In this document: positions 50,079 to 58,473 of the stretch, in pieces
Numbering within the stretch: position 1 is the first letter of the stretch
Layout: each line of letters opens with the position of its first letter
NCBI RefSeq assembly: GCF_042466685.1
Contig: NZ_CP170448.1
Location: 4,526,001-4,590,000, forward strand
Length of the DNA: 64,000 nt
DNA from: Vreelandella sp042466685
Lineage (GTDB): Bacteria; Pseudomonadota; Gammaproteobacteria; Pseudomonadales; Halomonadaceae
Reading direction: 5' to 3'
Translations under genes and position numbers: made by a program
Notes under the pieces: model-generated
What the model was told of the DNA's origin: nothing
The model's database searches: none
What the model saw: only the letters and a program-made list of their open reading frames with translations

Positions 50079-51587
50079 ATGACGCTAGCCATTGTAGCCA
50101 CGCGAGCGGGCGTAGGTTTAGATGCACCGGCGGTGCATGTTGAGGTGCATCTGGCTAACGGCTTGCCGGGCCTAACGCTAGTGGGTTTGCCGGAAACGGC
50201 GGTAAAAGAGAGCCGCGAACGGGTGCGCAGTGCGCTAGTCAATGCAGGCTTTGATTTTCCCAATACCCGCCGTATTACCTTAAACCTTGCCCCCGCTGAT
50301 CTTCCCAAAGAGGGAGGCCGTTTTGATCTGCCCATTGCACTGGGCATCCTAGCCGCCTCCGGGCAAATTCCGGTGGAAGCGTTAGAAGGCATGGAGTGCG
50401 CTGGTGAGCTGGCCCTGGACGGCAAACTGCGCGCGGTGCCGGGCATACTGCCCTTTGCCCTTGCCACACGACGAGCAAAGAAAGCGCTGATTATTCCCCG
50501 CGACTGCGCCGATGAAGCAGCACTGGCGGGGGATCTGCCGGTACTACCCGCCGATACGCTCTGGCAAGTCGTCGCTCACCTACTCGACCAAGAGAAGATC
50601 CCGCCGCACAAGCTCAGTGCCTCGGTGAAAACCACTGCCCCAGTAGATGATCTCGCCGATGTGCGCGGCCAGCAGCAGGCCCGCCGGGCGCTGGAAGTCG
50701 CTGCGGCCGGAGGCCACAATCTGCTATTCGCAGGCCCTCCCGGCACCGGCAAAACCATGCTGGCCAGTCGGCTGCCCGGTATTTTGCCGCCGCTTTCCGA
50801 AGAAGATGCGCTGGAAGTGGCCGCCGTGCGTTCGGTCTGCGGGCTACCGCTGGAAGCCGACTGGGGTAAGCGGCCCTTCCGCCAACCCCATCACAGCGCC
50901 AGCGCCGCCGCTTTGGTGGGTGGCGGCTCAAAACCCAAACCCGGCGAAATTTCACTCGCCCACCACGGCGTGCTGTTTTTGGATGAACTACCGGAGTTTT
51001 CCCGCCATGTGCTAGAGGTTTTGCGCCAACCGCTAGAAACGGGAGAGATCCATTTAGCCCGCGCCAGCCATGAGCGCCGTTACCCAGCTCAATTCCAGCT
51101 CGTCGCTGCCATGAACCCTTGCCCCTGCGGCCACTTGGGTGACCCGCGCCAACGCTGCCAGTGCACTGCCAGCCAAATCCAGCGTTACCAAGCGCGGCTT
51201 TCCGGACCACTGCTAGACCGGATCGATCTGCAAGTGGAGGTTCCCGCGCTGCCGCCAGAGCAGCTCACCGCACAAACTCAAGGCGAGTCGTCCGAAGCCG
51301 TGCGTGAACGGGTAATGGCCGCTCGGGAGCGCCAAATGGCCCGCGGGGCGCTCAACAGCCAACTTAGCGGCAAAGCCCTGGAAGCCGCCTGCGCGCTTAA
51401 CGATGAAGAGCGCGCCTGGCTCGCGGGCGTACTCGAAAAGCTCAAGCTCTCCGCCCGCGCCTATCACCGCGTACTGCGCGTAGCCCTGACCCTTGCCGAC
51501 CTTCAGGGCGAACCCAAGCCCACCCAACCGCACCTGATTGAAGCAATTGGCTACCGGCAGTTGGATCGGATGTTGAAAGGTGCCTAA
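50079..51587 (+). CDS. comM: ComM/YifB-family AAA+ ATPase (Mg-chelatase-like)
   Basis: 502 residues; hexameric helicase that promotes branch migration during natural transformation. The N-terminal ChlI-like domain (about 20-140, GLPGLTLVGLPETAVKESRERVRSAL region) precedes the AAA+ domain with Walker A AGPPGTGKTMLASRLPG (about 220), Walker B GVLFLDELPEF (about 305) and the MNPCPCGHLGDPRQRCQC cysteine segment, then a C-terminal Mg-chelatase domain. Its 3' end overlaps the convergent flavin reductase gene by 4 bp. Confidence 0.93.
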   Translation: MTLAIVATRAGVGLDAPAVHVEVHLANGLPGLTLVGLPETAVKESRERVRSALVNAGFDFPNTRRITLNLAPADLPKEGGRFDLPIALGILAASGQIPVEALEGMECAGELALDGKLRAVPGILPFALATRRAKKALIIPRDCADEAALAGDLPVLPADTLWQVVAHLLDQEKIPPHKLSASVKTTAPVDDLADVRGQQQARRALEVAAAGGHNLLFAGPPGTGKTMLASRLPGILPPLSEEDALEVAAVRSVCGLPLEADWGKRPFRQPHHSASAAALVGGGSKPKPGEISLAHHGVLFLDELPEFSRHVLEVLRQPLETGEIHLARASHERRYPAQFQLVAAMNPCPCGHLGDPRQRCQCTASQIQRYQARLSGPLLDRIDLQVEVPALPPEQLTAQTQGESSEAVRERVMAARERQMARGALNSQLSGKALEAACALNDEERAWLAGVLEKLKLSARAYHRVLRVALTLADLQGEPKPTQPHLIEAIGYRQLDRMLKGA

Positions 51588-52165
51588 GGGTGGTTATTCG
51601 CCATTACATCGACAAGCCGTTGGCAGAGGGCGTCGAGCTTCTCGCCGGTAGCAGCGTCATTTAATGCGCCTGAATCGTTAAACGCGCTGCCTGCCTTCGG
51701 CAGCGATAGCGGCTGGGGCAATACGATTAAACCAAGATTGGCAAGCAACTGCTGACCTAGCGGCAGCGCGCGGATACCGCCTAGCCCACCGGGTGATGCT
51801 CCCACCAACGCGGCCCACTTACCGGCAAACAACCCGAGCCCCGGCGTATCCTGATAGGGTCGTGACAGCCAATCCAATGTGTTTTTCAGCAGCGGCGTGA
51901 TAAAGCCGTTGTACTCCGGCGAAGCGATCATCACTGCTTGGTGATCCGCCAGAAGCTCACGCAGCTTCAGCACATTCTCCGGCATGCCCTGAGCTTCGAT
52001 ATCTTCATCAAACAGCGGGCAGGGGTAATCCTTTAAATCGATAAAGGTGGCTACCCCGCCAAGCGCCCCAATACGCTTGGCGGCGAGCTTGGCTAGCTGC
52101 TTATTCAGTGACGCTTCTCGGGCACTGCCCGCAAATACCAGTACCTTTTTGACCGATGATCCCAT
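51584..52165 (-). CDS. NADPH-dependent FMN reductase family protein
   Basis: 193 residues, flavodoxin-like fold. FMN-phosphate loop GSAREASLNKQLA (about 10-22), second contact SPEYNGFITPLLKNTLDW (about 80-97, typical of ChrR/YieF/ArsH-type reductases), and ASPGGLGGIRAL near 120. Substrate may be quinones, azo compounds or chromate; context does not help. The ATG with AGAGGA 8 nt upstream was chosen over earlier in-frame ATGs. Confidence 0.87.
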   Translation of the reverse strand: MGSSVKKVLVFAGSAREASLNKQLAKLAAKRIGALGGVATFIDLKDYPCPLFDEDIEAQGMPENVLKLRELLADHQAVMIASPEYNGFITPLLKNTLDWLSRPYQDTPGLGLFAGKWAALVGASPGGLGGIRALPLGQQLLANLGLIVLPQPLSLPKAGSAFNDSGALNDAATGEKLDALCQRLVDVMANNHP

Positions 52166-52384
52166 TGTCATTTCCTCTTTGAATAATGTATTTGAAAGCC
52201 ACACCATTTATTAATATTTACACCTGTTGAGCAAGGCGTATTTTACTACTCAGGGCCAGACTCGACGTGCCACCCTGCTGCCATTAAAACGTCTGCACTT
52301 TGTCATTCAACTATCACTATTACGGTTGAAAATTAGCAAATGCTGCACCTGCTCTAATTTCTCTTCCTAAATGGTGAAATAGTG

Positions 52385-53695
52385 ATGACAAAGCCGTTAC
52401 TAGCGACTGCTCTACTCGCCTTTGCGTTTACCAGTGCGGCAAACGCCCAGCAGAGCTTTCCCGCCACATTGTCCGGCCATGCCCAGCTACCCGGCAGCAC
52501 CTTTGTGACGGCGCCTGCCGGTGCCGCTGAGCACTACAACGTCTCAGGTCGTTTTACCGGTCAAGAGGGCCGCGTTGAGCAGCTCTATACCAACGTGCAA
52601 TCCACGGGGTTGGCGCTACCCTTTCCCAGTCAGCCGCTGCAGGGATTTTCCGGTATTCGCTCACTTGGCGATGACCGCTTCCTGGTGTTGACCGATAACG
52701 GCTTTGGCTCCAAAGCGAACTCCTCCGACGTCATTCTGATGTTTAACATCATAAAGAGTGACTGGGACACTGGGCGTGTCATCGTCGAGGAAACCATTCA
52801 ACTATCGGATCCCAACCGCAAGGTGCCCTTCCCGATTATGAATGAAGCAACGCCTGGTCGCTTTTTAACCGGCGCTGATTTCGATATTGAATCGATACAG
52901 CCGGTGGGCGATAGCTACTGGATTGGCGATGAGTTCGGCCCTTGGATTATCCAGGTCGACAATGCGGGCGAAGTGCTGCAAGTGTTAGCCACCAAGCCTG
53001 GTGGTACGCTGATGCGCTCCCCCGACAATGCCTTTGCCCTCCCCCCGAACCCTGGCGAGTCTCTCGCTGATGATGTGGTCGTGTTTCGCTCCGGCGGTTA
53101 TGAGGGCATGGCGCTCTCCGAAGACCAAACAACCCTTTACCCCTTGCTGGAAAAGCCAGTCTGGGACAGCAGCGCCAATGCCCCAGAAACCATTGATGGC
53201 ACTCCCGTATTAAGAATGTTCGAGCTCGATGCTGAAACCGGCGAATGGAGCGATACAACCCGCTACTATCCCTTGGCGTCCGCGGATCATGCGATTGGCG
53301 ATTTCAATCTGATTGGCGGAACTCGCGGCTTAATCATCGAGCGTGATAGTCGCCAGGGCGATCCGCGAGAAGCGTGGGCAGAGAATCCCGCCGAGTTCAA
53401 ACGCATCTATCTCATCGACCTCGAACGTACGGACGAACAGGGTGTGCTTGAGAAAATCGCCTATATCGACTTGATGGACATCCAGGATCCAGAGGGCCTT
53501 GCACCGCGAGGAACGATCAACGGCACCTTTAACTTTCCCTTTGTGACCATTGAGAACGTCGATCGTGTCGATGAGCGCACCATCGTGGTCGCCAACGACA
53601 ATAACTACCCGTTCTCGATTGGCCGCCAGCAGGGGCAAGCCGATGATAATGAGCTGATACTGCTCGATGTGGAGGACTTCCTGAATACCCAGTAA
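52385..53695 (+). CDS. Periplasmic phytase-like esterase (esterase-like activity of phytase family)
   Basis: 436 residues; signal peptide 1-22 (NAQ). The remainder is the phytase-like beta-propeller domain: GFSGIRSLGDDRFLVLTDNGFGSK (about 87-110, split over the first blade), a GADFDIESIQPVGDSYWIGDEFGPW stretch near 175 and EGMALSEDQTTLYPLLEKP near 240, as in secreted proteins named for weak esterase activity. The true substrate is not known. ATG used in preference to a GTG one codon earlier. Monocistronic, with a strong hairpin downstream. Confidence 0.83.
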   Translation: MTKPLLATALLAFAFTSAANAQQSFPATLSGHAQLPGSTFVTAPAGAAEHYNVSGRFTGQEGRVEQLYTNVQSTGLALPFPSQPLQGFSGIRSLGDDRFLVLTDNGFGSKANSSDVILMFNIIKSDWDTGRVIVEETIQLSDPNRKVPFPIMNEATPGRFLTGADFDIESIQPVGDSYWIGDEFGPWIIQVDNAGEVLQVLATKPGGTLMRSPDNAFALPPNPGESLADDVVVFRSGGYEGMALSEDQTTLYPLLEKPVWDSSANAPETIDGTPVLRMFELDAETGEWSDTTRYYPLASADHAIGDFNLIGGTRGLIIERDSRQGDPREAWAENPAEFKRIYLIDLERTDEQGVLEKIAYIDLMDIQDPEGLAPRGTINGTFNFPFVTIENVDRVDERTIVVANDNNYPFSIGRQQGQADDNELILLDVEDFLNTQ

Positions 53696-53721
53696 GGTGA
53701 GTGTGAACATAGGTAGGTAAA

Positions 53722-53757
53722 GCACAGAATAAATGCTCAGCGGCGTTTATTCTGTGC
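53722..53757. terminator. Bidirectional hairpin between convergent genes
   Basis: GCACAGAATAAA / TTTATTCTGTGC, extended to 15 bp with one wobble pair, 6-nt loop. It separates the phytase-like gene from the convergent alpha/beta hydrolase. Confidence 0.75.
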
Positions 53758-53801
53758 CCATAACGCTTCGAGAGGTCTATCACCGATATATTTTACGAAA
53801 C

Positions 53802-54785
53802 CTATTTGCGAGCACTCTCGACAAACCCATCTACAAAGTTATCCAGCGCTTCAAACAGCACTTCACGGATGGGATCTGCCTCGTTTACCAAGTGGTGGCG
53901 AGCTTCCGGGTGGCGGTGAATTTCAGCATTGGGAAACTTCTTCGCCAGAATCGCCAAATTCCACTCCCAATCGACGGTCAAGTCCTGCTCGCCCTGAAGA
54001 ATCAAGGTAGGCAGCGGGTTGGGCTCCTGGGCCAGCAGGCGCGGCATCCAGCGGCGCATAGCGCTCACCCAGGCAACGCTCAAACGCTCGGGCTGCAGTG
54101 GGTCACCTTCGCGTAGAAACTCGGTGAACTGCTCATCGGTAGAGTTAGGCCGATATTTGCGCGGCAACTCTTTTACAAACGGGCTGGCGATCAAGTGCAG
54201 CCAGCTGGTTTGGCTCCACCCCCAAGGCCGCACCAGAGGCGCCAGCAGCACCAAACCTGACCAGCCGGACGCCTCACGGCGGGTGAGTGCATCGGTAGCC
54301 AGGATTGCCCCACCGGTGCTCTGGCCCACCCCTAACCACGGCTCAGGCGCCATGCCTTGGCTCTTTAGGGTCATCTGCAAATGAGCCAGGCAGTGCTGAT
54401 AATCATCGAAATCTTCTATTGCTGCCCGCGCTCCACTGGACAGGCCGTGGCCGGGGAGATCCCACAGCACCACCCGCCACCCCTTAGCCAGCAGGCGCTC
54501 AAGCAAATGGCGATATAACCCCATATGATCGAAATAGCCGTGTACCACAAAGGCAGTGCCTACCGGCTGCGGGGGGCTCCAAACTTGGCACCACAGCGCA
54601 AAACGCCCCGTATCGATAAAGCCTGCATGCACTTCACTGGTATCTAACAGCAGTGCTTCTAAGCCATAGTGGTGGAAATAGTCTTGCATGGCGTTTGCCA
54701 ATACTTCCCCTGGCAACAGACGGCTAAGGGCGGTATCGCCCGAGGCGTGGCGAAACAAGCCTTCCAGATGTTGGAAATCACTCAT
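53802..54785 (-). CDS. Alpha/beta hydrolase (monoacylglycerol-lipase/lysophospholipase-like)
   Basis: 327 residues. The nucleophile elbow is GVGQSTGGA (Ser near residue 170), the acid is the Asp in LILQGEQDLTVDWEWN (about 270) and the base the His in HPEARHHLVNEADP (about 298). HGYFDHMGLYRHLLERL and WDLPGHGLSSG mark the HG oxyanion loop and the LPGHG motif of the lysophospholipase/serine aminopeptidase S33 group. No signal peptide, so cytoplasmic. Substrate unknown; a lysophospholipid or monoglyceride is likely. Confidence 0.85.
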   Translation of the reverse strand: MSDFQHLEGLFRHASGDTALSRLLPGEVLANAMQDYFHHYGLEALLLDTSEVHAGFIDTGRFALWCQVWSPPQPVGTAFVVHGYFDHMGLYRHLLERLLAKGWRVVLWDLPGHGLSSGARAAIEDFDDYQHCLAHLQMTLKSQGMAPEPWLGVGQSTGGAILATDALTRREASGWSGLVLLAPLVRPWGWSQTSWLHLIASPFVKELPRKYRPNSTDEQFTEFLREGDPLQPERLSVAWVSAMRRWMPRLLAQEPNPLPTLILQGEQDLTVDWEWNLAILAKKFPNAEIHRHPEARHHLVNEADPIREVLFEALDNFVDGFVESARK

Positions 54786-54849
54786 CGATGTTTCTCCATA
54801 ACGCCATTGTCCTTTGACCTAGGCACGGCAGATGTTTCGCGCTTCCAGA

Positions 54850-54871
54850 ACCAAATGCCTAGTCATTTGGT
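54850..54871. promoter_or_regulatory. Palindrome upstream of glcB
   Basis: ACCAAATG-N6-CATTTGGT, a perfect 8-bp dyad between the hydrolase gene and malate synthase, about 130 bp before glcB. It is a candidate operator of unknown regulator, or a small hairpin. Confidence 0.35.
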
Positions 54872-54922
54872 CGAGCATTTTAGCGCATTAGGGTCTACGC
54901 TGTTTACATGCCCGGCCAGGTG

Positions 54923-54937
54923 TGGAATTATTTTCCA
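54923..54937. promoter_or_regulatory. Putative IclR-type operator of glcB
   Basis: TGGAATTATTTTCCA, a perfect TGGAA-N5-TTCCA dyad, matching the IclR consensus TGGAAAT-N-ATTTCCA at 12 of 14 fixed positions. It lies 66 bp upstream of the glcB ATG. Confidence 0.55.
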
Positions 54938-55002
54938 TAAATACATTTTACGCTGACCGTAGCAAATACATTACCCACTGGCGTCCCCACAGGAGAAACC
55001 CC

Positions 55003-57189
55003 ATGAGCGAGCGTATCACGCGCCACCGTTTACAGGTGGCAGCCGATCTAGATCGTTTTATAAATGAGCAGGCGCTACCGGGAACAGGTGTTGATGAAAA
55101 CGCCTTTTGGGCCGGTGTGGATGCCCTGTTTCATGATTTGACCCCTAAAAATCGTCAATTGCTCGAAGAGCGCGACACGCTGCAAGAAAAACTAGATGCA
55201 TGGCACCGGGAAAACCCCGGCCCAGTCACCGATATGCCGGGATACCGCCGCTTCCTGAAAGAGGTCGGCTACCTGGCAGAAGCGCCGGCTAACGTTAAAG
55301 CGACCACCGCCAACGTTGACCGTGAAGTAGCCGTTCAGGCGGGGCCTCAGCTGGTGGTACCGGTGAGCAATGCACGCTATGCATTGAACGCGGCGAACGC
55401 GCGCTGGGGCAGCCTTTACGACGCCCTGTACGGCACCGATGCGATTTCCGAAGAGGATGGCGCAGAGAAAGGCTCCAGCTTCAACCCGAAGCGCGGCGCC
55501 AAAGTGATCGCCTACGCCCGTGGCGTACTTGATCGCGCGGCACCGTTGGCGACGGGTTCGCACCGTGATGCGGTGAACTACACCATTCGTGATGAGCACC
55601 TGGTGGTGACGCTGGAAGGTGGTCGTGAAACCGGCCTTAAGGATTCCGGCAAGCTGATTGGCTTTAGCGGCGAAGCGGCTAAACCCGATGCAATTCTGCT
55701 GGGCAACAACGGCCTGCACCTGGAAATCCAGATCGACCCTAATGACTCTATCGGCAAAACCGACCCGGCAGGCGTTAAAGATGTGGTGGTGGAGGCTGCA
55801 TTGACCGCCATTATGGATTGCGAAGACTCCGTTGCTGCGGTGGATTCAGAAGACAAAGTGGGTGTTTACAGCAACTGGTTGGGCCTGATGAAGGGCGATC
55901 TGGAAGAGAAGATCGAAAAAGGCGGCAAAACCTTTACCCGCAAGCTGAACGCCGACCGCACCTGGCAAACCACCGATGGCAGCAGTGTCACGCTACCCGG
56001 CCGTTCGCTGATGTTCGTGCGCAATGTGGGTCACTTAATGACCACACCGGCGATTTTGGATGAGAACGGCAACGAGCTGCCGGAAGGTATTCTGGATGCG
56101 GTGGTCACCTCGCTGCTGGCACTGCACGACCTGAAGAAAGACGCCGACCAGCCGCGCAACTCGCGCACTGGCTCTGTGTATATCGTTAAACCGAAAATGC
56201 ACGGCCCTAAAGAAGTCGCTTTCGCCAACGAACTGTTTGGTCGCGTCGAAGACATTCTGGGCATGAGCCGCGATACCCTGAAAATGGGCATCATGGACGA
56301 AGAGCGCCGTACCACCGTTAATCTCAAGGCGTGTATTGCCGAGGCCGCTTCACGGGTGGCATTTATCAATACCGGCTTCCTCGACCGTACCGGCGACGAA
56401 ATGCATACCGCCATGGAAGCGGGCCCCATGGTGCGCAAGGGCGATATGAAAGGCGCCGCATGGATTCAGGCCTATGAGAAGAGCAACGTACAAGTGGGTC
56501 TTGCCTGTGGCCTGCGTGGTCGTGCGCAGATCGGTAAAGGCATGTGGGCCATGCCAGACCTGATGCACAGCATGCTGGAGCAGAAAATCGGTCACCCGAA
56601 AGCCGGTGCCAACACCGCTTGGGTGCCCTCTCCTACGGCGGCTGCGCTGCACGCCCTGCACTACCATCAGGTCAACGTCACCGACGTTCAACGCGAGCTG
56701 GAAGCGTTGGGCGAGCCCGACTATCTGGACGACCTACTCACCGTGCCGGTGGCGGAAAACGCCAACTGGTCGGATGAAGAGAAACAGCAGGAGTTGGATA
56801 ACAACTGCCAGGGTATTCTCGGCTACGTAGTTCGCTGGGTAGAGCACGGTGTGGGCTGTTCAAAAGTGCCGGATATCCACAACGTCGGCTTGATGGAAGA
56901 CCGCGCCACGCTGCGTATCTCCAGTCAGCACATTGCCAACTGGCTGCTGCATGGCATTGTCGATGCGCCACGGGTGGAAGAGACCCTTAAGCGCATGGCC
57001 AAAGTGGTCGATGAGCAGAATGCAGGCGACCCGACCTACACCGCCATGAGCGCCGATTTTGAAGGCTCCACCGCTTTCAAAGCCGCCTCCGACCTGATCT
57101 TCAAAGGCCGCGTACAGCCTTCCGGCTACACCGAGCCGCTCCTTCACGAGTGGCGTCAGGTGCATAAAGCCCAGGTGCTTAAGGCATAG
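55003..57189 (+). CDS. glcB: Malate synthase G
   Basis: 728 residues; condenses glyoxylate and acetyl-CoA to malate, allowing growth on acetate or glycolate/glyoxylate. The length is that of the monomeric G isoform (723 in E. coli), not the shorter AceB. The catalytic region includes IMDCEDSVAAVDSEDKV (about 268-284, with the general-base neighbourhood), MFVRNVGHLMT (Arg near 335), and the C-terminal catalytic Asp in WVEHGVGCSKVPDIHNVGLMEDRATLR (about 615-640). Start at MSERITRH with AGGAGA upstream; 27 codons of open frame before it are rejected. No isocitrate lyase or glc genes are adjacent. Confidence 0.95.
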   Translation: MSERITRHRLQVAADLDRFINEQALPGTGVDENAFWAGVDALFHDLTPKNRQLLEERDTLQEKLDAWHRENPGPVTDMPGYRRFLKEVGYLAEAPANVKATTANVDREVAVQAGPQLVVPVSNARYALNAANARWGSLYDALYGTDAISEEDGAEKGSSFNPKRGAKVIAYARGVLDRAAPLATGSHRDAVNYTIRDEHLVVTLEGGRETGLKDSGKLIGFSGEAAKPDAILLGNNGLHLEIQIDPNDSIGKTDPAGVKDVVVEAALTAIMDCEDSVAAVDSEDKVGVYSNWLGLMKGDLEEKIEKGGKTFTRKLNADRTWQTTDGSSVTLPGRSLMFVRNVGHLMTTPAILDENGNELPEGILDAVVTSLLALHDLKKDADQPRNSRTGSVYIVKPKMHGPKEVAFANELFGRVEDILGMSRDTLKMGIMDEERRTTVNLKACIAEAASRVAFINTGFLDRTGDEMHTAMEAGPMVRKGDMKGAAWIQAYEKSNVQVGLACGLRGRAQIGKGMWAMPDLMHSMLEQKIGHPKAGANTAWVPSPTAAALHALHYHQVNVTDVQRELEALGEPDYLDDLLTVPVAENANWSDEEKQQELDNNCQGILGYVVRWVEHGVGCSKVPDIHNVGLMEDRATLRISSQHIANWLLHGIVDAPRVEETLKRMAKVVDEQNAGDPTYTAMSADFEGSTAFKAASDLIFKGRVQPSGYTEPLLHEWRQVHKAQVLKA

Positions 57190-57212
57190 TAAATTCGTTT
57201 TATGGTTTAATC

Positions 57213-57243
57213 AGCCTCGAGGCTTATGCCTCGGGGCTTTTTT
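57213..57243 (+). terminator. Rho-independent terminator of glcB
   Basis: AGCCTCGAGGC / GCCTCGGGGCT (11-bp stem with one non-canonical position) with a TTAT loop, followed by TTTTTT. Confidence 0.88.
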
Positions 57244-57259
57244 ATAAAGGAAAACAACA

Positions 57260-57676
57260 ATGACCGTAATGACCGCCGAGCAAATCGAACACTTTCTGGA
57301 TGAAGTGTTTCCCCAGCGGATGGGCAAGATAGAGAGCGTGGGCGACATGACGGCCACCCTACGCCTGAAGATAGGCAACGAGCATTTACGCCCCGGCCCG
57401 CGGGTTTCCGGGCCCACCATGATGGGCTTTGCAGATGTGGCTATGTACGTGGCTATTTTGGCGCAGATTGGCCCCGAGCCCATGGCCGTGACCAGCGACT
57501 TAAACTGCCACTTCCTCCGCGCGGCGTCCGGTGATCACGATATTATCGCCCACGCCAAGCTGATTAAACTTGGCCGCCGCTTAGCAGTAGGCGAAGTACA
57601 GCTATTCTCAGCCAGCGACGAAACGCGCCCGGTGGTGCATGTCACCGCCAGCTATGCGTTGCCGGATAAGATTTGA
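57260..57676 (+). CDS. PaaI-type hotdog-fold thioesterase
   Basis: 138 residues, single hotdog domain. GPRVSGPTMMGFADVAMYVAIL (about 42-63) corresponds to the central helix, with Asp in place of the catalytic position used by PaaI thioesterases, and LNCHFLRAASGDHDIIAHAKLIK supplies the following strands. It probably hydrolyses an acyl- or aryl-CoA. AAGGAAAA precedes the ATG; it starts 16 bp after the glcB terminator and converges on the DUF411 gene. Confidence 0.83.
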   Translation: MTVMTAEQIEHFLDEVFPQRMGKIESVGDMTATLRLKIGNEHLRPGPRVSGPTMMGFADVAMYVAILAQIGPEPMAVTSDLNCHFLRAASGDHDIIAHAKLIKLGRRLAVGEVQLFSASDETRPVVHVTASYALPDKI

Positions 57677-57688
57677 AGCAAACGTCAG

Positions 57689-58132
57689 TTAAGGCGCCAA
57701 GGTCATAAACGGCTCATCTTGCTGGTCGCTAAAGGCGTAAACGTTATAGGGCTCGCTCTGAGGCCCCGGCATACCCGGCGTACCGATGGGCATCCCCGCC
57801 AGGCCAATGCCATCGATGTCGGGTTGCTCTTCAAACAGCTTGGTAACCGCTTCCATCGGCACATGGCCTTCAATCCAGTAGTCGCCTATTTCGATGGTAT
57901 GGCACGACCCTAAACCATAGGGGACGCCTGCCTGCTGTTTGATCTCACTTAGCTCAACGTCATCAACGATCGTTACATCCACACCCTGCTCTTCAAGGTG
58001 GCGGGCGTACTCGTCACAGCAGCCGCACTGCGGATTCTTGTACAGCGTGGCTTCATCCGGCAACGCAGCTTGAGCCGCGGCGGCTCCTAGGAGTAAAGCA
58101 CTAGATAAAACCGTAGCGGTAAAACGCTTCAT
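57689..58132 (-). CDS. DUF411 periplasmic metal-binding protein
   Basis: 147 residues; signal peptide 1-22 (AQA). The core holds a cysteine cluster NPQCGCCDEYARHLEEQG (Cys36, Cys38, Cys39), a later SCHTIEIGDYWIEGHVP with Cys and His ligands, and MPIGTPGMPG, the usual DUF411 ending. Family members occur with copper and silver resistance genes and are thought to bind Cu(I) in the periplasm. The ATG overlaps the stop of a 49-residue membrane peptide gene (ATGA), so the two are coupled. Likely driven from the MerR-type promoter at 58320-58349. Confidence 0.85.
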   Translation of the reverse strand: MKRFTATVLSSALLLGAAAAQAALPDEATLYKNPQCGCCDEYARHLEEQGVDVTIVDDVELSEIKQQAGVPYGLGSCHTIEIGDYWIEGHVPMEAVTKLFEEQPDIDGIGLAGMPIGTPGMPGPQSEPYNVYAFSDQQDEPFMTLAP

Positions 58133-58278
58133 GAGCGGTCTCCTTGAGGTGTGTGGCTAAACAAATACTTGCCCAGCGAGGCAATAACCAGCCCTATCAA
58201 CAGTAAAAAAGTTAGCGGCATTAACCAAGCCAACCACCCCATCGAGCTCATAAAAGCAAAACAATCTGCGTTCATCAT
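58129..58278 (-). CDS. 49-residue single-span membrane peptide (unnamed)
   Basis: A short open frame on the minus strand, ATG at 58276-58278, TGA at 58129-58131, with GTAGGAGG about 6 nt before the start (a second ATG follows immediately). It encodes an N-terminal part with a Cys and several Met (MMNADCFAFMSSMGW), one hydrophobic helix (about 15-38) and a short polar tail ending GDRS. The stop overlaps the DUF411 start by 4 bp. The strong ribosome site, coupling and Met/Cys content support a real gene that may work with the DUF411 protein in copper handling; I do not recognise a family. Confidence 0.7.
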   Translation of the reverse strand: MMNADCFAFMSSMGWLAWLMPLTFLLLIGLVIASLGKYLFSHTPQGDRS

Positions 58279-58319
58279 GGTAAGCCTCCTACCAAGTCAG
58301 CTAGCAATAACGCTTTAAG

Positions 58320-58349
58320 CTTACAACCCTGGGGCTACCCTCAGGTCAA
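58320..58349 (-). promoter_or_regulatory. Putative MerR/CueR-type promoter for the membrane peptide-DUF411 unit
   Basis: On the minus strand TTGACC, then an 18-20 nt spacer, then TGTAAG. The spacer contains the dyad ACC-N3-GGG-N3-CCC-N3-GGT (58326-58346). A dyad inside an overlong spacer is the hallmark of MerR-family, including CueR, promoters. No MerR-type gene is in the window. Confidence 0.45.
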
Positions 58350-58354
58350 GCCTT

Positions 58355-58382
58355 GCAACCTTGCGGACAACAGTAAGGTTGC
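58355..58382. promoter_or_regulatory. Inverted repeat in the copper-cluster divergent region
   Basis: GCAACCTT-N12-AAGGTTGC, perfect 8-bp arms. The inner CCTTGC/GTAAGG resembles a CueR copper box (ACCTTNC...GNAAGGT). It sits between the divergent DUF411 and cupredoxin promoters. Confidence 0.4.
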
Positions 58383-58407
58383 TAAAGATCATGTTTTGAC
58401 CGCTGGG

Positions 58408-58423
58408 TTCAGGCTCGTTTCAG
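58408..58423 (+). promoter_or_regulatory. Direct repeat TTCAG-N6-TTCAG upstream of the cupredoxin gene
   Basis: Two TTCAG units 11 bp apart (one helical turn), ending 10 nt before a -10-like TATAAA (58434-58439). Direct repeats with this spacing over the -35 region are typical sites of OmpR-family regulators. The same arrangement recurs upstream of copA at 60979. Confidence 0.5.
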
Positions 58424-58473
58424 GTTAACACCGTATAAAGAACGGGTGACAATAACCTCTGAGGTAAATGACC

